A DNA stretch of 64,000 nucleotides from Gemmatimonadetes bacterium bin94 (GTDB taxonomy: Bacteria > Gemmatimonadota > Gemmatimonadetes > Longimicrobiales > Gaopeijiaceae), in the NCBI GenBank assembly GCA_002238865.1, contig MPNE01000001.1, forward strand, positions 248,001-312,000. The letters are read 5' to 3'. Under the pieces are notes generated by a model, which ran no database searches, was not told the origin of the DNA, and saw only the letters and a list, made by a program, of their open reading frames with translations. Made by a program: the position numbers and the translations under genes. Of the stretch, positions 1 to 7,637 are shown in pieces. The stretch's first letter is position 1, and each line of letters begins with the position of its first letter.

Positions 1-76
1 GAAGCCGCAAGACGTTGTTGGGCGGGGTGTTCCGCCGCGGCTTTCCCGCGCATCGCCGGACGGTCGAACTGCGCAT
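1..76 (-). CDS. Possible 5' end of a gene running off the window edge
   Basis: An ATG on the minus strand at 76 opens a frame that stays open to the window edge (25 codons, rich in Arg, Pro and Asn). It lies 52 bases downstream of the winged-helix gene on the same strand and has a G-rich stretch just upstream that could act as a ribosome binding site. Too little is present to recognise a family. From its position it would be the next gene of the accessory operon. It could also be chance. Confidence 0.25.
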   Translation of the reverse strand, partial: MRSSTVRRCAGKPRRNTPPNNVLRL

Positions 77-128
77 CGGACCCCCACGTCGATTGCGCAG
101 TCGTGTACGGTCGTGGGACGCCGTCCGC

Positions 129-1061
129 TCACAGATACCGTACTCCTTGGAGGCGAACGGTCCGCCAAGCGTCGGAGCGGTGGATGGTGGCGCGCCGTGG
201 CTGCCGAAGGGCCTCCTTCTCCAGCGCCACGCTGCGCTGCAACGCGGCTTGCAGCCCTCCGTACTCGTCGAGGATCTCGACCGCGCCCTCGATGATCGCG
301 CGCTCGATCCGGGCAAGCTCCCGGGCCACCATGGGGTCGGGATCGGCGGTGCCGGAGGCTTCGGTCCAGTAGCGCATCACCTTCCTGGCCCGCGCGACCT
401 GCCGAGACGTGCGGGCGACCACGACCGCCTCGACCGACCGGCCCAGAGTTCCGAGCGCCAGCCAGAGTTCCCGGTGCGCCCTGCCCCACGACCGGAGCGC
501 GGTCGCGGTGTCGTGGCCCGGATCGACGTAGACGAACACGGCGCGCTCGGAGTCCAGCGCGACGGGCAGCTTGACGTGGAAGTACCGGCGCGTCGTTCCG
601 GCGGCGCCCCGGTACACCCGGACGGGCAGGAGCCCGCGCCCGATCCCGAGCGCGTCGAACGCGGCAACCTTCTCGGCCTCGGTCGGGAGCCACGGCAGGT
701 CCGGATGCTCGATCACATGTTCGAGCGACAGCAGGCGGCGCAGGAGGACGACCGAGGAAGCGGTCCTGCGGTGGCGGATGTGCTCCGCGCCGAGCGCGCG
801 GTAGAGTCTCCGCGCGTAGATCCGGCACACACGCCCGATCCCCCGAACGCGCGGTACGGTCTCCTCGGCCGCCAGCCCCTGCGCGATCAGCGCATGAACC
901 ATGCGCCGCGCCCGTTCGTGGTGCGTGTTCAGGAACGCCGTCGCCTGCGTGCGGGTGAACACCCCGCTGTGAAGGCATACCAAGGCGATCCACTCGGCCT
1001 TGCGGCCCTTCCAGCCGAACCGCTCCAGGGCCTCCGCTCGTTCTTCGAGACGGGCGGTCAT
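129..1061 (-). CDS. Winged-helix protein of accessory/mobile-element type
   Basis: A 310-residue protein whose first ~90 residues look like a winged helix-turn-helix (a stretch beginning WIALVCLHSGVFTRTQA, then a helix with RRMVHALIAQGL). The rest is Arg-rich with no membrane segment or signal peptide. The arrangement resembles replication-relaxation (Replic_Relax-like) proteins found on plasmids and integrative elements, but no diagnostic motif can be named. Its ATG overlaps the stop of the upstream HTH/AlpA-like gene (ATGA), so the two are one translation-coupled operon. The role is presumably DNA binding in element replication, transfer or regulation; this is inference. Confidence 0.55.
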   Translation of the reverse strand: MTARLEERAEALERFGWKGRKAEWIALVCLHSGVFTRTQATAFLNTHHERARRMVHALIAQGLAAEETVPRVRGIGRVCRIYARRLYRALGAEHIRHRRTASSVVLLRRLLSLEHVIEHPDLPWLPTEAEKVAAFDALGIGRGLLPVRVYRGAAGTTRRYFHVKLPVALDSERAVFVYVDPGHDTATALRSWGRAHRELWLALGTLGRSVEAVVVARTSRQVARARKVMRYWTEASGTADPDPMVARELARIERAIIEGAVEILDEYGGLQAALQRSVALEKEALRQPRRATIHRSDAWRTVRLQGVRYL

Positions 1062-1603
1062 CGCTTCGCCCGCGTCGCCAGCCCTCGGCCGGTCCCGGTC
1101 CCTTCAACGTGTCGGCGTTTCGCGATCCGGTCGCGGAGCCAATCATCCAGTTCCGACTCGATCCAGCCCACGGCACGCGCGCCCAGCGGGACCGGCTTGG
1201 GGAACCGCCCCGCAGCCACCATCACATAGATCGTGCTCCGTGACAGGCCCGTGCGGGCCATCACCTCCGGCAGCCGCACGAAGCGGACCGAACGGGACGT
1301 TCCGGGCTCCGTCTGTTGTTTGCTCATCGCTCTGTTCCTCTTCGCCTTCTTCGTTCTCGATGCAGGTTTCCTGTACCGGGGTCGGTGGGGCTTATGGCGC
1401 GCACCGCCCGACTCCCGGTCGAAGCCGGAAATGAACGCCAGAACACGGTCCGCCGTCCGCAACGTCGGCGAGCGACCGCCTTCGATCCGGCGCATGAGGT
1501 TCGGGTCGCCCAGCGCCATCCTGCCGAACCTCGTCCGGCTCAGGCCCGTGTCGTCGAGAAACCCGCTAACCCGTGTGCTGAAGTACTCTTGCAGCGTCTC
1601 CAT
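1058..1603 (-). CDS. Two-domain regulator: XRE-like HTH joined to AlpA-like HTH
   Basis: One frame carries two DNA-binding modules. Residues ~1-60 resemble a small lambda/XRE-type HTH (GLSRTRFGRMALGDPNLMRR, then a recognition-like segment). After a basic Lys/Arg linker, residues ~105-165 are a typical AlpA/excisionase-like winged HTH (VRFVRLPEVMARTGLSRSTI, then YVMVAAGRFPKPV). An in-frame ATG at 1327, preceded by AGAGGA at suitable spacing, could make the AlpA module alone. The ATG at 1603 was chosen over an in-frame TTG at 1639 because the HTH homology begins there. AlpA-family proteins regulate prophage or element integrase genes, so this marks the region as accessory. It is coupled to the winged-helix gene downstream. 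Confidence 0.65.
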   Translation of the reverse strand: METLQEYFSTRVSGFLDDTGLSRTRFGRMALGDPNLMRRIEGGRSPTLRTADRVLAFISGFDRESGGARHKPHRPRYRKPASRTKKAKRNRAMSKQQTEPGTSRSVRFVRLPEVMARTGLSRSTIYVMVAAGRFPKPVPLGARAVGWIESELDDWLRDRIAKRRHVEGTGTGRGLATRAKR

Positions 1604-1639
1604 GCCTGAACGCTGAAAGCCCTTGCGCGGGGCCGTCAA

Positions 1640-1940
1640 CCTGTAGGAAATTGTCCACAGTCCCGGGACGTTTCAGGACGTTCCGCAACGCCTCCGGCCC
1701 GTGAGACGCCGCCGCCAGCGGCGCGCGAAACTCCCCCCTCGCCGCTAATGGGGACACCTGCACCACGAGGGTGGATTTCGACCGGCAAGACCGGCCTGAG
1801 GGTGATCCTGCGAAACCATCGCCAACCGGCACGCCGGGACCTCGCCCAAGCGGATTTGCGCTTCAGAGAACGATCCGCTACCTTTCCGCTGTAGTTCTAC
1901 TTTTTACATTCACCCAGCAGCTACGAAGGAGAACAGTGAG
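1640..1940. other. Intergenic region between divergent accessory operons
   Basis: About 300 bases separate the minus-strand HTH operon from the plus-strand cassette. No convincing ORF is visible. It contains the heptamer GGACGTT twice at 10-bp spacing (1666 and 1676), a candidate operator. The last ~60 bases are clearly more AT-rich (T-runs around 1890-1912), as expected for a promoter of the cassette, but no clean -35/-10 pair could be fixed. AAGGAG at 1926-1931 is the Shine-Dalgarno of the next gene. Confidence 0.5.
1666..1682. repeat. Tandem heptamer, candidate operator
   Basis: GGACGTT occurs at 1666-1672 and again at 1676-1682, exactly one helical turn apart, in the space upstream of the HTH/AlpA-like gene. 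Direct repeats one turn apart in front of a regulator gene are a common autoregulatory operator layout. The assignment is inference. Confidence 0.3.
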
Positions 1941-2258
1941 ATGCGACCCACCATGATTCTGCGTACTGTCCGCCATGTCTTCGGATCCGATAGGATGCGC
2001 GCGACGAGGCACATGCTCTCCGCAGTCGTCGTGCTCGGCTTCCTCGTCGTGGGTCTTCTTCAGTTTCGCACCTCGACAGCGACCGCCCAGGCGCCGCTGT
2101 CCTGCGGGCACTTTTCCGGCGATCTTTGCAATATCGAATGCGAGAAGTCGCCGTGGTGGTGCGTGTGGTGTGGAGAGTACCGTTGCGATCTGGACTGGTG
2201 GATGACTCCGGATGACATTCCGGGGCCGCCAGCATGTGACGCCACCTGTGTCGGCTGA
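1941..2258 (+). CDS. Small exported Cys-rich peptide precursor
   Basis: A 105-residue protein not recognised as a known family. Residues ~26-41 form one hydrophobic segment followed by a signal-peptidase-like AQA at 49-51, so residues 52-105 are probably exported. That mature part holds eight Cys (55, 63, 67, 74, 77, 82, 99, 103), enough for four disulfides, including a CxxC (CVWC, 74-77), and is rich in Trp. The start at 1941 has AAGGAG nine bases upstream; M19 would give a more normal signal-peptide length. It is followed closely by a membrane-anchored thioredoxin-fold-like protein and a beta-propeller lipoprotein, with which it probably forms an operon. A secreted signal or structural peptide is possible; the function is unknown. 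Confidence 0.6.
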   Translation: MRPTMILRTVRHVFGSDRMRATRHMLSAVVVLGFLVVGLLQFRTSTATAQAPLSCGHFSGDLCNIECEKSPWWCVWCGEYRCDLDWWMTPDDIPGPPACDATCVG

Positions 2259-2784
2259 GAGGACATTAGGTCTCTCACGTTGGCGGTTCCTGCTCGGGCG
2301 CCGATTGCGATTCCTGCGACACTGGAAGATCGCCACCTGTTTCGCCGCTTGCTCGCTCTTCACGGCGGCGGCACTCCTGCAATTCGCAGCTGGACGTGAA
2401 CTGGACGGACACATTCGCGAAATGGCCACCTTGGGCGGTGGCGTACTCTTGGTGATGTCTGAAGCGGACTGCGCTGAAGTAGCTCCCGTGTCCGAGGCTG
2501 TCGCGGAAATCCTTGCTACTGCTGGGGTGCGGATCACGGGTCTGGTGCTTCCCTATGGTTTGGGTCGAATGGACGAGTTGCTCGCGGCAGGCAACGATCA
2601 CTTTCCGCACTTTGCCGTTTCCAGTCGCGTGGGACCGCTGCTGGGCCGCATAGGGACTCCGGTCGCAATGGCCATCGGCCCCTCGGGCCGCGTCGGGGCG
2701 GCTGAGCGATACGGGCTGGAGGGACTCTCCGGCGCCGAGGGGCTCGCGAGGCGCTTGATGGCCAGCGTGGGAGCGGACCGTTGA
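2212..2784 (+). CDS. Membrane-anchored thioredoxin-fold-like protein without CxxC
   Basis: A 190-residue protein with one N-terminal membrane helix (~40-60, containing CFAAC) and a soluble C-terminal part. That part reads like a thioredoxin fold: a beta strand GGGVLLVMSEADC, a helix, a second strand ITGLVLPYG, then TPVAMAIGPSGRV (149-161), where Thr-Pro matches the cis-Pro loop of redoxins. The active-site CxxC is reduced to a single Cys87. The ATG at 2212 overlaps the peptide gene by 47 bases; GTG 2248 is an alternative start. The stop overlaps the TTG of the next gene. A partner for redox handling of the Cys-rich peptide is suggested by context only. The fold call is pattern-based, not proven. 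Confidence 0.5.
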   Translation: MTFRGRQHVTPPVSAERTLGLSRWRFLLGRRLRFLRHWKIATCFAACSLFTAAALLQFAAGRELDGHIREMATLGGGVLLVMSEADCAEVAPVSEAVAEILATAGVRITGLVLPYGLGRMDELLAAGNDHFPHFAVSSRVGPLLGRIGTPVAMAIGPSGRVGAAERYGLEGLSGAEGLARRLMASVGADR

Positions 2785-3863
2785 GTACCCGCGCCGCCCT
2801 CGGTATGGTGCTGTTGGCTGTCGCTGGATGCAGCGTGGAGGAAGCAGTTCCCTCGACTCCGGTCAATCTCTTCGACCAAGCGGCGGCACCGGTGGTCACG
2901 AGGCGAGTGGCCTTTGATACGTTGTGGGTATACGGCGGGGCAACCGATACAATCATGCTGAACGCCGACCGCGTGGCGGCGTTTCCGAGCGGCGACGCTG
3001 CGGTCCTTGATTTGGCGGGTCGCCGGGTTCATAGAGTGGGAGCCAATGGAGTCGTGTGGTCGTGGGGAACAAGGGGTGAGGGGCCTGGAGAAATCGACCA
3101 TGTAAGGGACCTGGACGTGAACGCCCAAGGAGAAGTGGTGCTCGCTGATACCGGCAACGGTAGGCTGCTCTGGGTGTCAGGAGGGGATGGAACGTGGCTC
3201 CGAGAGGTGGGGCTGCCGGAGGGCACAATCAACGTCGACGCTGTGGCGTCCTTGGAGGGCGATCACTACATTTTGTCGTCGCTGATGTATGCCACAGCCC
3301 TCGCGACCCCTGATTCGAATTCACGGGGACCGATCACGGCCTATCGGTGGGTGCGGTTGTCCGCAACGGGGGAAATGGAAGGGCTGGTTCCCTTCCCGTG
3401 GGACGGCTTCCACTCTATGTCCTTTCTTCAAACGGTCGGAAGTATCGCGGGTGCCCGATCGTCCTCAGGGGGTGGCCAACGGTGGGTATTCGGGTTTGGT
3501 TTGGGTAACGGTTTCTTTGTTTTCAACGACAGTGTGGCAGAACCGTACCCGTATGTGCGCCATGCGGACTTCCCAGAAGTCGAGACAGGAGGCTTGACGG
3601 GCGGTAGGGACGGGTTCCGAGTCGGCTTTCCTGAAGGTCCTCCTGAACGAGTGGCACGTGATATGGCGATTCGAGGCGACACCGTTTTTGTGCTCGCTGG
3701 CAACTACTGGGAAATAGATCGCTATGAGTCGGCTACCGGCCAGTACTTGGACTCGATGCTGCTGCCCGTACCGTTGTCCCAGTTTGCTGTGGGACGCGAT
3801 GCGCTCATCGGTATCGTTGCCGGCGGAATGTACCCGCAAGTAATTGCGCTGAGAGCGAAGTAG
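2781..3863 (+). CDS. 6-bladed beta-propeller lipoprotein
   Basis: A 360-residue protein starting at a TTG that overlaps the previous stop. The N-terminus has a lipoprotein signal with lipobox AVAGC (Cys17), so it is membrane-anchored outside the cytoplasm. The body shows repeated blade-like units with motifs such as GEGPGEIDHVRDLDV and GEVVLADTGNGRLLWV, typical of NHL/DUF5128 6-bladed propeller proteins. Base composition is visibly less GC-rich than in the core genes downstream. In Bacteroidota similar propellers lie next to small exported peptides (NVEALA type). Binding or sensing of the upstream peptide is a reasonable inference but unproven. It ends the cassette. Confidence 0.75.
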   Translation: MSTRAALGMVLLAVAGCSVEEAVPSTPVNLFDQAAAPVVTRRVAFDTLWVYGGATDTIMLNADRVAAFPSGDAAVLDLAGRRVHRVGANGVVWSWGTRGEGPGEIDHVRDLDVNAQGEVVLADTGNGRLLWVSGGDGTWLREVGLPEGTINVDAVASLEGDHYILSSLMYATALATPDSNSRGPITAYRWVRLSATGEMEGLVPFPWDGFHSMSFLQTVGSIAGARSSSGGGQRWVFGFGLGNGFFVFNDSVAEPYPYVRHADFPEVETGGLTGGRDGFRVGFPEGPPERVARDMAIRGDTVFVLAGNYWEIDRYESATGQYLDSMLLPVPLSQFAVGRDALIGIVAGGMYPQVIALRAK

Positions 3864-3913
3864 AGGGCCGAGTCCATGGCGGGCAGAAAACGCAGATAGA
3901 GCGCCTGCCAACT

Positions 3914-4066
3914 ATGGCCCACGACACGGGACTTCACCGCTGCCGGGTTCCCGCCAATGGCATCCGGTTATCCAGCTACGGTGACCTGATCGAGTGGGAG
4001 TGCATCCAAGGGCAAGAAGGGCAGATCGTGCAGTCCTGTATCAACTTACGTGACTTCTTGCCGTGA
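3914..4066 (+). CDS. Small hypothetical ORF (50 aa)
   Basis: An ATG-started 50-codon frame ending at TGA 4064-4066. The peptide has a plausible globular composition (contains [13 protein letters not shown] and two Cys) but no recognisable domain, no clear Shine-Dalgarno and no signal peptide. It may be a remnant of a decayed gene or a chance frame; the frame is also open upstream to within the propeller gene. Confidence 0.2.
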   Translation: MAHDTGLHRCRVPANGIRLSSYGDLIEWECIQGQEGQIVQSCINLRDFLP

Positions 4067-4164
4067 CTTGCGATTCCTCTGTTCTGCCAGCCCGGCGCCT
4101 CACCGCTCTCGGTGCTCGCGCGGATTCATCCACGGGCTGCTGGCAGCTTCGCCGGGAATCCCCG

Positions 4165-4193
4165 TTGACACCAATCGCGCTCATGGATATCAT
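4165..4193 (+). promoter_or_regulatory. Near-consensus sigma-70 promoter for rplM-rpsI operon
   Basis: TTGACA (4165-4170), a 17-base spacer and TATCAT (4188-4193) give a perfect -35 and a 5/6 match -10. Transcription would begin near 4200, leaving a ~75-base leader before the rplM start, with the small inverted repeat GTGA/TCAC around the sequence CGAAGCCGTT. Strong promoters with leaders are expected for ribosomal protein operons. This is the best promoter match seen in the window. Confidence 0.75.
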
Positions 4194-4275
4194 TCCATGC
4201 TGTGGTTTTTTCGGCCTTGACCCTGTGACGAAGCCGTTTCACGGGGACGGGGTTCGCTTCGCGGAACGAGGAATC

Positions 4276-4707
4276 GTGACCAGAACAATCACTCCAAAAC
4301 TGGAAGACATCCATCGCGTCTGGTGGATCGTCGACGCCGAAGGTAAGCCTCTGGGGAGGTTGGCCACGGAGGTGGCCCGGATCCTGCGCGGCAAACACAA
4401 GCCGATTTACACCCCCCACCTCGACACGGGTGACCATGTGATCGTCATCAACGCGTCGCGCGTGGTACTGACCGGCCGGAAGGCCGAACAGAAGACCTAC
4501 TTCCGCCACTCGGGGTTCATGGGAGGGGACAAGCACATCCCCTTCAGCCAGATGCTGGAACGGTTTCCCGACCGGGTCATCGAACTGGCGGTGCGTGGCA
4601 TGCTTCCCAAGAACAAGCTGGGCCGGGCCATGCGCCGCAAGCTCCGGGTGTATCCGGGTGCTGCTCATCCACATCAGGGCCAGGCCCCCAAGGCCCTCCA
4701 GATCTGA
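4276..4707 (+). CDS. rplM: 50S ribosomal protein L13
   Basis: A 143-residue L13, the usual length (~142). It shows the family landmarks [29 protein letters not shown] and [13 protein letters not shown]13 is an early-assembly protein of the large subunit. The GTG at 4276 was chosen: GAGGA lies just upstream and homology starts at once, whereas longer in-frame starts would add an unrelated leader. It is the first gene of rplM-rpsI-rpsB-tsf, driven by the promoter at 4165. In other bacteria L13 can regulate its own operon; the ~75-base leader leaves room for that here. Confidence 0.97.
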   Translation: MTRTITPKLEDIHRVWWIVDAEGKPLGRLATEVARILRGKHKPIYTPHLDTGDHVIVINASRVVLTGRKAEQKTYFRHSGFMGGDKHIPFSQMLERFPDRVIELAVRGMLPKNKLGRAMRRKLRVYPGAAHPHQGQAPKALQI

Positions 4708-4724
4708 ACCGCACAGGAACAAGC

Positions 4725-5120
4725 ATGGACTCAAACCAGCCGATCCAGGCCGTCGGACGCAGGAAGACCAGCGTCGCGCGGGTCTTTCTTCGCCCCGGGG
4801 GTGGACGCTGGTCCATCAACGGACGCTCCGTCGAGGACTACTTCCCACGGCCCGCGCATCGGGCCAGGATCGAGGGTCCCCTGCAAGTGGCCGACTCGGA
4901 GGGCGAGGTCGACGTAGTGGTGCGTGTGAACGGAGGGGGACTGACCGGTCAGGCGGACGCGATTCGCATGGGCATTGCCCGGGCGCTGGTCGTTCAGGAT
5001 GAGGACGTCAGGCCGGCTCTGCGCGAGAGCGGAATGCTGACGAGGGACGCCCGCAAGGTCGAACGCAAGAAGCCGGGCCGGCCCAAGGCACGCAAACGCT
5101 TCCAGTTCAGCAAGCGATAG
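4725..5120 (+). CDS. rpsI: 30S ribosomal protein S9
   Basis: A 131-residue S9. N-terminal [19 protein letters not shown] is the family signature, and the protein ends in the conserved basic tail ..KRFQFSKR, which contacts P-site tRNA in known ribosomes. It lies 17 bases after rplM, the conserved L13-S9 pair, and is clearly co-transcribed. Nothing unusual is seen. Confidence 0.97.
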   Translation: MDSNQPIQAVGRRKTSVARVFLRPGGGRWSINGRSVEDYFPRPAHRARIEGPLQVADSEGEVDVVVRVNGGGLTGQADAIRMGIARALVVQDEDVRPALRESGMLTRDARKVERKKPGRPKARKRFQFSKR

Positions 5121-5131
5121 GCCACGCATCC

Positions 5132-6064
5132 ATGAATCATGTCGAAAACCAGGTCGGCCTGACCGAGCTTCTCGATGCCGGGGTCCACTTCGGGCACCAG
5201 ACCCGGCGATGGAACCCCAAGATGAGACCGTTCATCTTCGGGGAGCGCAACGGCATCCACATCATCGATCTCCGCAAGACCCTGGATCGCCTCAACGAAG
5301 CGCGCGATGCTGTGCGCCGCACGGTCCTGAAAGGGGACAACGTCCTCTTCCTTTCCACCAAGCGGCAGCTCAGGCAGATCGTCGAGGAAGAGGCTACGCG
5401 TTGCGGGGCCATGTACGTGACCGAGCGCTGGCTGGGGGGCATGCTTACGAACTTCCAGACCATCCGCCGCCAGATCCGTCGCATGAAGGAGCTTGAACGC
5501 GGCCAGGAGGAAAACGCATTCGAGTTCTACACCAAAAAGGAGCGGCTGCTGCTCGAGCGGGAGCGAGTCAAGCTCGAGAAGTACTTCGTCGGTGTTCGTG
5601 ACATGGTGCGCCTGCCCGGTGCCCTTTTTGTGGTGGACGCGAAGCGCGAGATCATCGGTGTTCGCGAGGCGCACAGGCTGGGCATCCCCGTCATCGCAAT
5701 CGCCGACACCAATGTCGATCCCGAGCTCATCGACTACCCGATTCCCGGCAACGACGATGCCATTCGGTCGGTGAGCCTCATTGCGGGCGAGATCGCCGAC
5801 GCGATCAGGATCGCCCGCCAGGAAGTGCCCGACGAACAACTCCGGCGACAGGCCGAGTTGGAGGCGACGACCTACTCGACTGAGACCGGCGAGAAGTCGG
5901 CGGACAGCCGGGAGTTGCGGCGGCGGCCCAGAAAGCGGCGCCCACGGCCGGAGGCGATCGCCCAGGTCAGGAAAGTCGGAGAGAGTGAAGATGCTTCCCA
6001 GGGCTCTCGGAGCACGGGGCGCAAGCCGGCAGCGTCCGGCGGCGACGCCTCTCCGGAAGGCTGA
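5132..6064 (+). CDS. rpsB: 30S ribosomal protein S2 with long C-terminal tail
   Basis: A 310-residue S2; the family core is ~230-250. The core is standard ([65 protein letters not shown]). After ~residue 240 there is a ~70-residue basic, low-complexity extension. S2 binds last to the small subunit and recruits S1. The gene follows rpsI by 11 bases and precedes tsf. The intervening 144 bases before tsf are coding-free in this frame. Confidence 0.95.
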   Translation: MNHVENQVGLTELLDAGVHFGHQTRRWNPKMRPFIFGERNGIHIIDLRKTLDRLNEARDAVRRTVLKGDNVLFLSTKRQLRQIVEEEATRCGAMYVTERWLGGMLTNFQTIRRQIRRMKELERGQEENAFEFYTKKERLLLERERVKLEKYFVGVRDMVRLPGALFVVDAKREIIGVREAHRLGIPVIAIADTNVDPELIDYPIPGNDDAIRSVSLIAGEIADAIRIARQEVPDEQLRRQAELEATTYSTETGEKSADSRELRRRPRKRRPRPEAIAQVRKVGESEDASQGSRSTGRKPAASGGDASPEG

Positions 6065-6208
6065 GGCTCCGGTCGCCGAAGTTGCCGATGCCCCGCGGGA
6101 TCGGCCCCGTGAGCAATTGGTGGTTCCCCCGGGCCGTCTTCGGGGCCGATCTGCCGTCCGCTCGATAACTGTCGTCAACCACCGCGCCAGGCGCGCCACC
6201 TTAGGAAA

Positions 6209-6811
6209 ATGCCAGCAATGAAGATCGGGGCGAAAGCCGTCAAGGAACTCCGTGACCGCACGGGCGCGGGGATGATGGATTGCAAGCGAGCACTGCAGGA
6301 GACCGGCGCCGACATCGAGGCGGCCATCGACCTGCTCCGCAGCAAGGGTGAGGCGAAAGCGGCCAAGCGGGCCGACCGTACCGTCAATGAGGGGGTCGTG
6401 GCGAGCTACATACACCACGGCGGTCGCATCGGCGTCCTGGTCGAGCTCAATTGCGAGACGGACTTTGTGGCCAACACCGATGACTTCCACACCCTGGCCA
6501 GGGACGTCGCCATGCATGTGGCCGCCTCCGACCCCATCGCGGTGGACGTCGGCGACGTCGACGCGGCGGTTGTGGAGCGTGAGCGCAAGGTCTTCACGGA
6601 TCAGGTCGCCATGGAGGGGAAGCCGGAACACATCCGGGACCGGATTGTAGAAGGCAAGCTGGGCAAGTTCTTCAGGCAGCGTGTCTTGCTGGAGCAGGCG
6701 TTCGTCAAGGACCCGGACCGGAGTGTCGGAGAGCTCATCACCGAGACTGCGGCCCGGACTGGCGAGAAGATCAGGGTTGCACGGTTTTCGCGCTTCCAGG
6801 TCGGGGGGTGA
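6209..6811 (+). CDS. tsf: Elongation factor Ts (short form)
   Basis: A 200-residue EF-Ts, the nucleotide exchange factor of EF-Tu. The N-terminal UBA-like domain and the contact motif GAGMMDCKRALQETG..D are present, then the core motif VLVELNCETDFVANTD. At ~200 residues it is the short Thermus-like type with one core subdomain, not the ~280-residue Escherichia coli type. An ATG three codons downstream (6218) is an alternative start. It pairs with rpsB as in most bacteria. Confidence 0.95.
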   Translation: MPAMKIGAKAVKELRDRTGAGMMDCKRALQETGADIEAAIDLLRSKGEAKAAKRADRTVNEGVVASYIHHGGRIGVLVELNCETDFVANTDDFHTLARDVAMHVAASDPIAVDVGDVDAAVVERERKVFTDQVAMEGKPEHIRDRIVEGKLGKFFRQRVLLEQAFVKDPDRSVGELITETAARTGEKIRVARFSRFQVGG

Positions 6812-6874
6812 GGGTTCGTGCCGGCCGCCCGTTTACGGCGATGACTTCCGCCACGCTCCACCGGGTTCACCCCT

Positions 6875-7597
6875 GTGAGTGACCACAGGAGCTCCGCCTA
6901 CGGGCGTATAGTCCTGAAGTTGTCGGGGGAAGCGCTGGCGGGACAGCAGGGCTTTGGAATCGATCCCCAGGTCGTGGACCGGATCACCGAGGAAATCAAG
7001 GCGATTCACGAGTTGGGGGTCTCTCTCGGCGTGGTCATTGGGGGCGGGAACATCGTACGGGGTGCGATTGCCAGCCAGCATGGCATGGAGAGGGTATCCG
7101 CCGACTACATGGGAATGCTGGCGACAATCATGAATGCGCTGGCCGTCCAGGACCTGCTGGAAAAGAAGGGGGTCGAGACACGGGTCATGACGGCGATTCG
7201 CATGCCCCAGCTCGCGGAGCCGTATATCAGGCGCCGCGCGGTACGACACCTGGAGAAGGGAAGAGTCGTGATCTTCGCCGGGGGTACGGGGAATCCCTAT
7301 TTTTCCACCGACACCGCCGCCGCATTGCGCGCGATGGAAATGAATGCGGACGTGGTCATCAAGGCGACCAAGGTGGAGGGCGTGTTCACCGCCGACCCGG
7401 CGACAGACCCCGAGGCCCGCTTCATACCGGACATCTCCTTCCACGAGGTGGTTGCCCGGGATCTGCGGGTGATGGACGCGTCGGCGGTGTCCCTTTGCAG
7501 AGACAATGGCCTGCCCATCATCGTCCTCAACTTCGACGATCCGGGTTCGGTACGGAGAGCGATTCACGGAAAGAGAGTGGGAACGCTGGTATCATAG
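6875..7597 (+). CDS. pyrH: Uridylate kinase (UMP kinase)
   Basis: A 240-residue amino-acid-kinase-fold enzyme phosphorylating UMP to UDP with ATP. Motifs: [13 protein letters not shown] near the start, [22 protein letters not shown], and the nucleotide-binding [20 protein letters not shown]. It starts at GTG 6875. It sits between tsf and frr, the conserved tsf-pyrH-frr-uppS-cdsA order. Confidence 0.96.
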   Translation: MSDHRSSAYGRIVLKLSGEALAGQQGFGIDPQVVDRITEEIKAIHELGVSLGVVIGGGNIVRGAIASQHGMERVSADYMGMLATIMNALAVQDLLEKKGVETRVMTAIRMPQLAEPYIRRRAVRHLEKGRVVIFAGGTGNPYFSTDTAAALRAMEMNADVVIKATKVEGVFTADPATDPEARFIPDISFHEVVARDLRVMDASAVSLCRDNGLPIIVLNFDDPGSVRRAIHGKRVGTLVS

Positions 7598-7637
7598 ACC
7601 CGGTGGTCATGTTCGCACGGCAAGGAAGGAGCCGACT

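Larger units (their letters stand above)
3864..4275. other. Junction between accessory cassette and ribosomal operon
   Basis: Over 400 bases with no confident gene. A 50-codon frame (3914-4066) is listed separately with low confidence. From 4165 the region contains a strong promoter and then an untranslated leader leading to rplM. No IS ends, tRNA or attachment-site duplication could be recognised here, so the right boundary of the accessory segment is undefined. Confidence 0.5.

Noticed and set aside
3864-4164. tRNA gene or attachment site at the accessory/core junction
   Set aside because: No cloverleaf, no T-loop GTTCGA motif and no duplicated end sequence could be found.
5781-6221. Alternative-frame Ala/Glu-rich reading past the rpsB stop, considered as a frameshifted S2 tail
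   Set aside because: The first half of that frame is Arg/Ser/Pro noise, and the rpsB frame itself stays plausible; only reads or relatives could show a frameshift.
4994-6631. Minus-strand frame opposite rpsB and tsf
   Set aside because: Shadow of ribosomal genes; composition is Arg/Leu/Asp noise.
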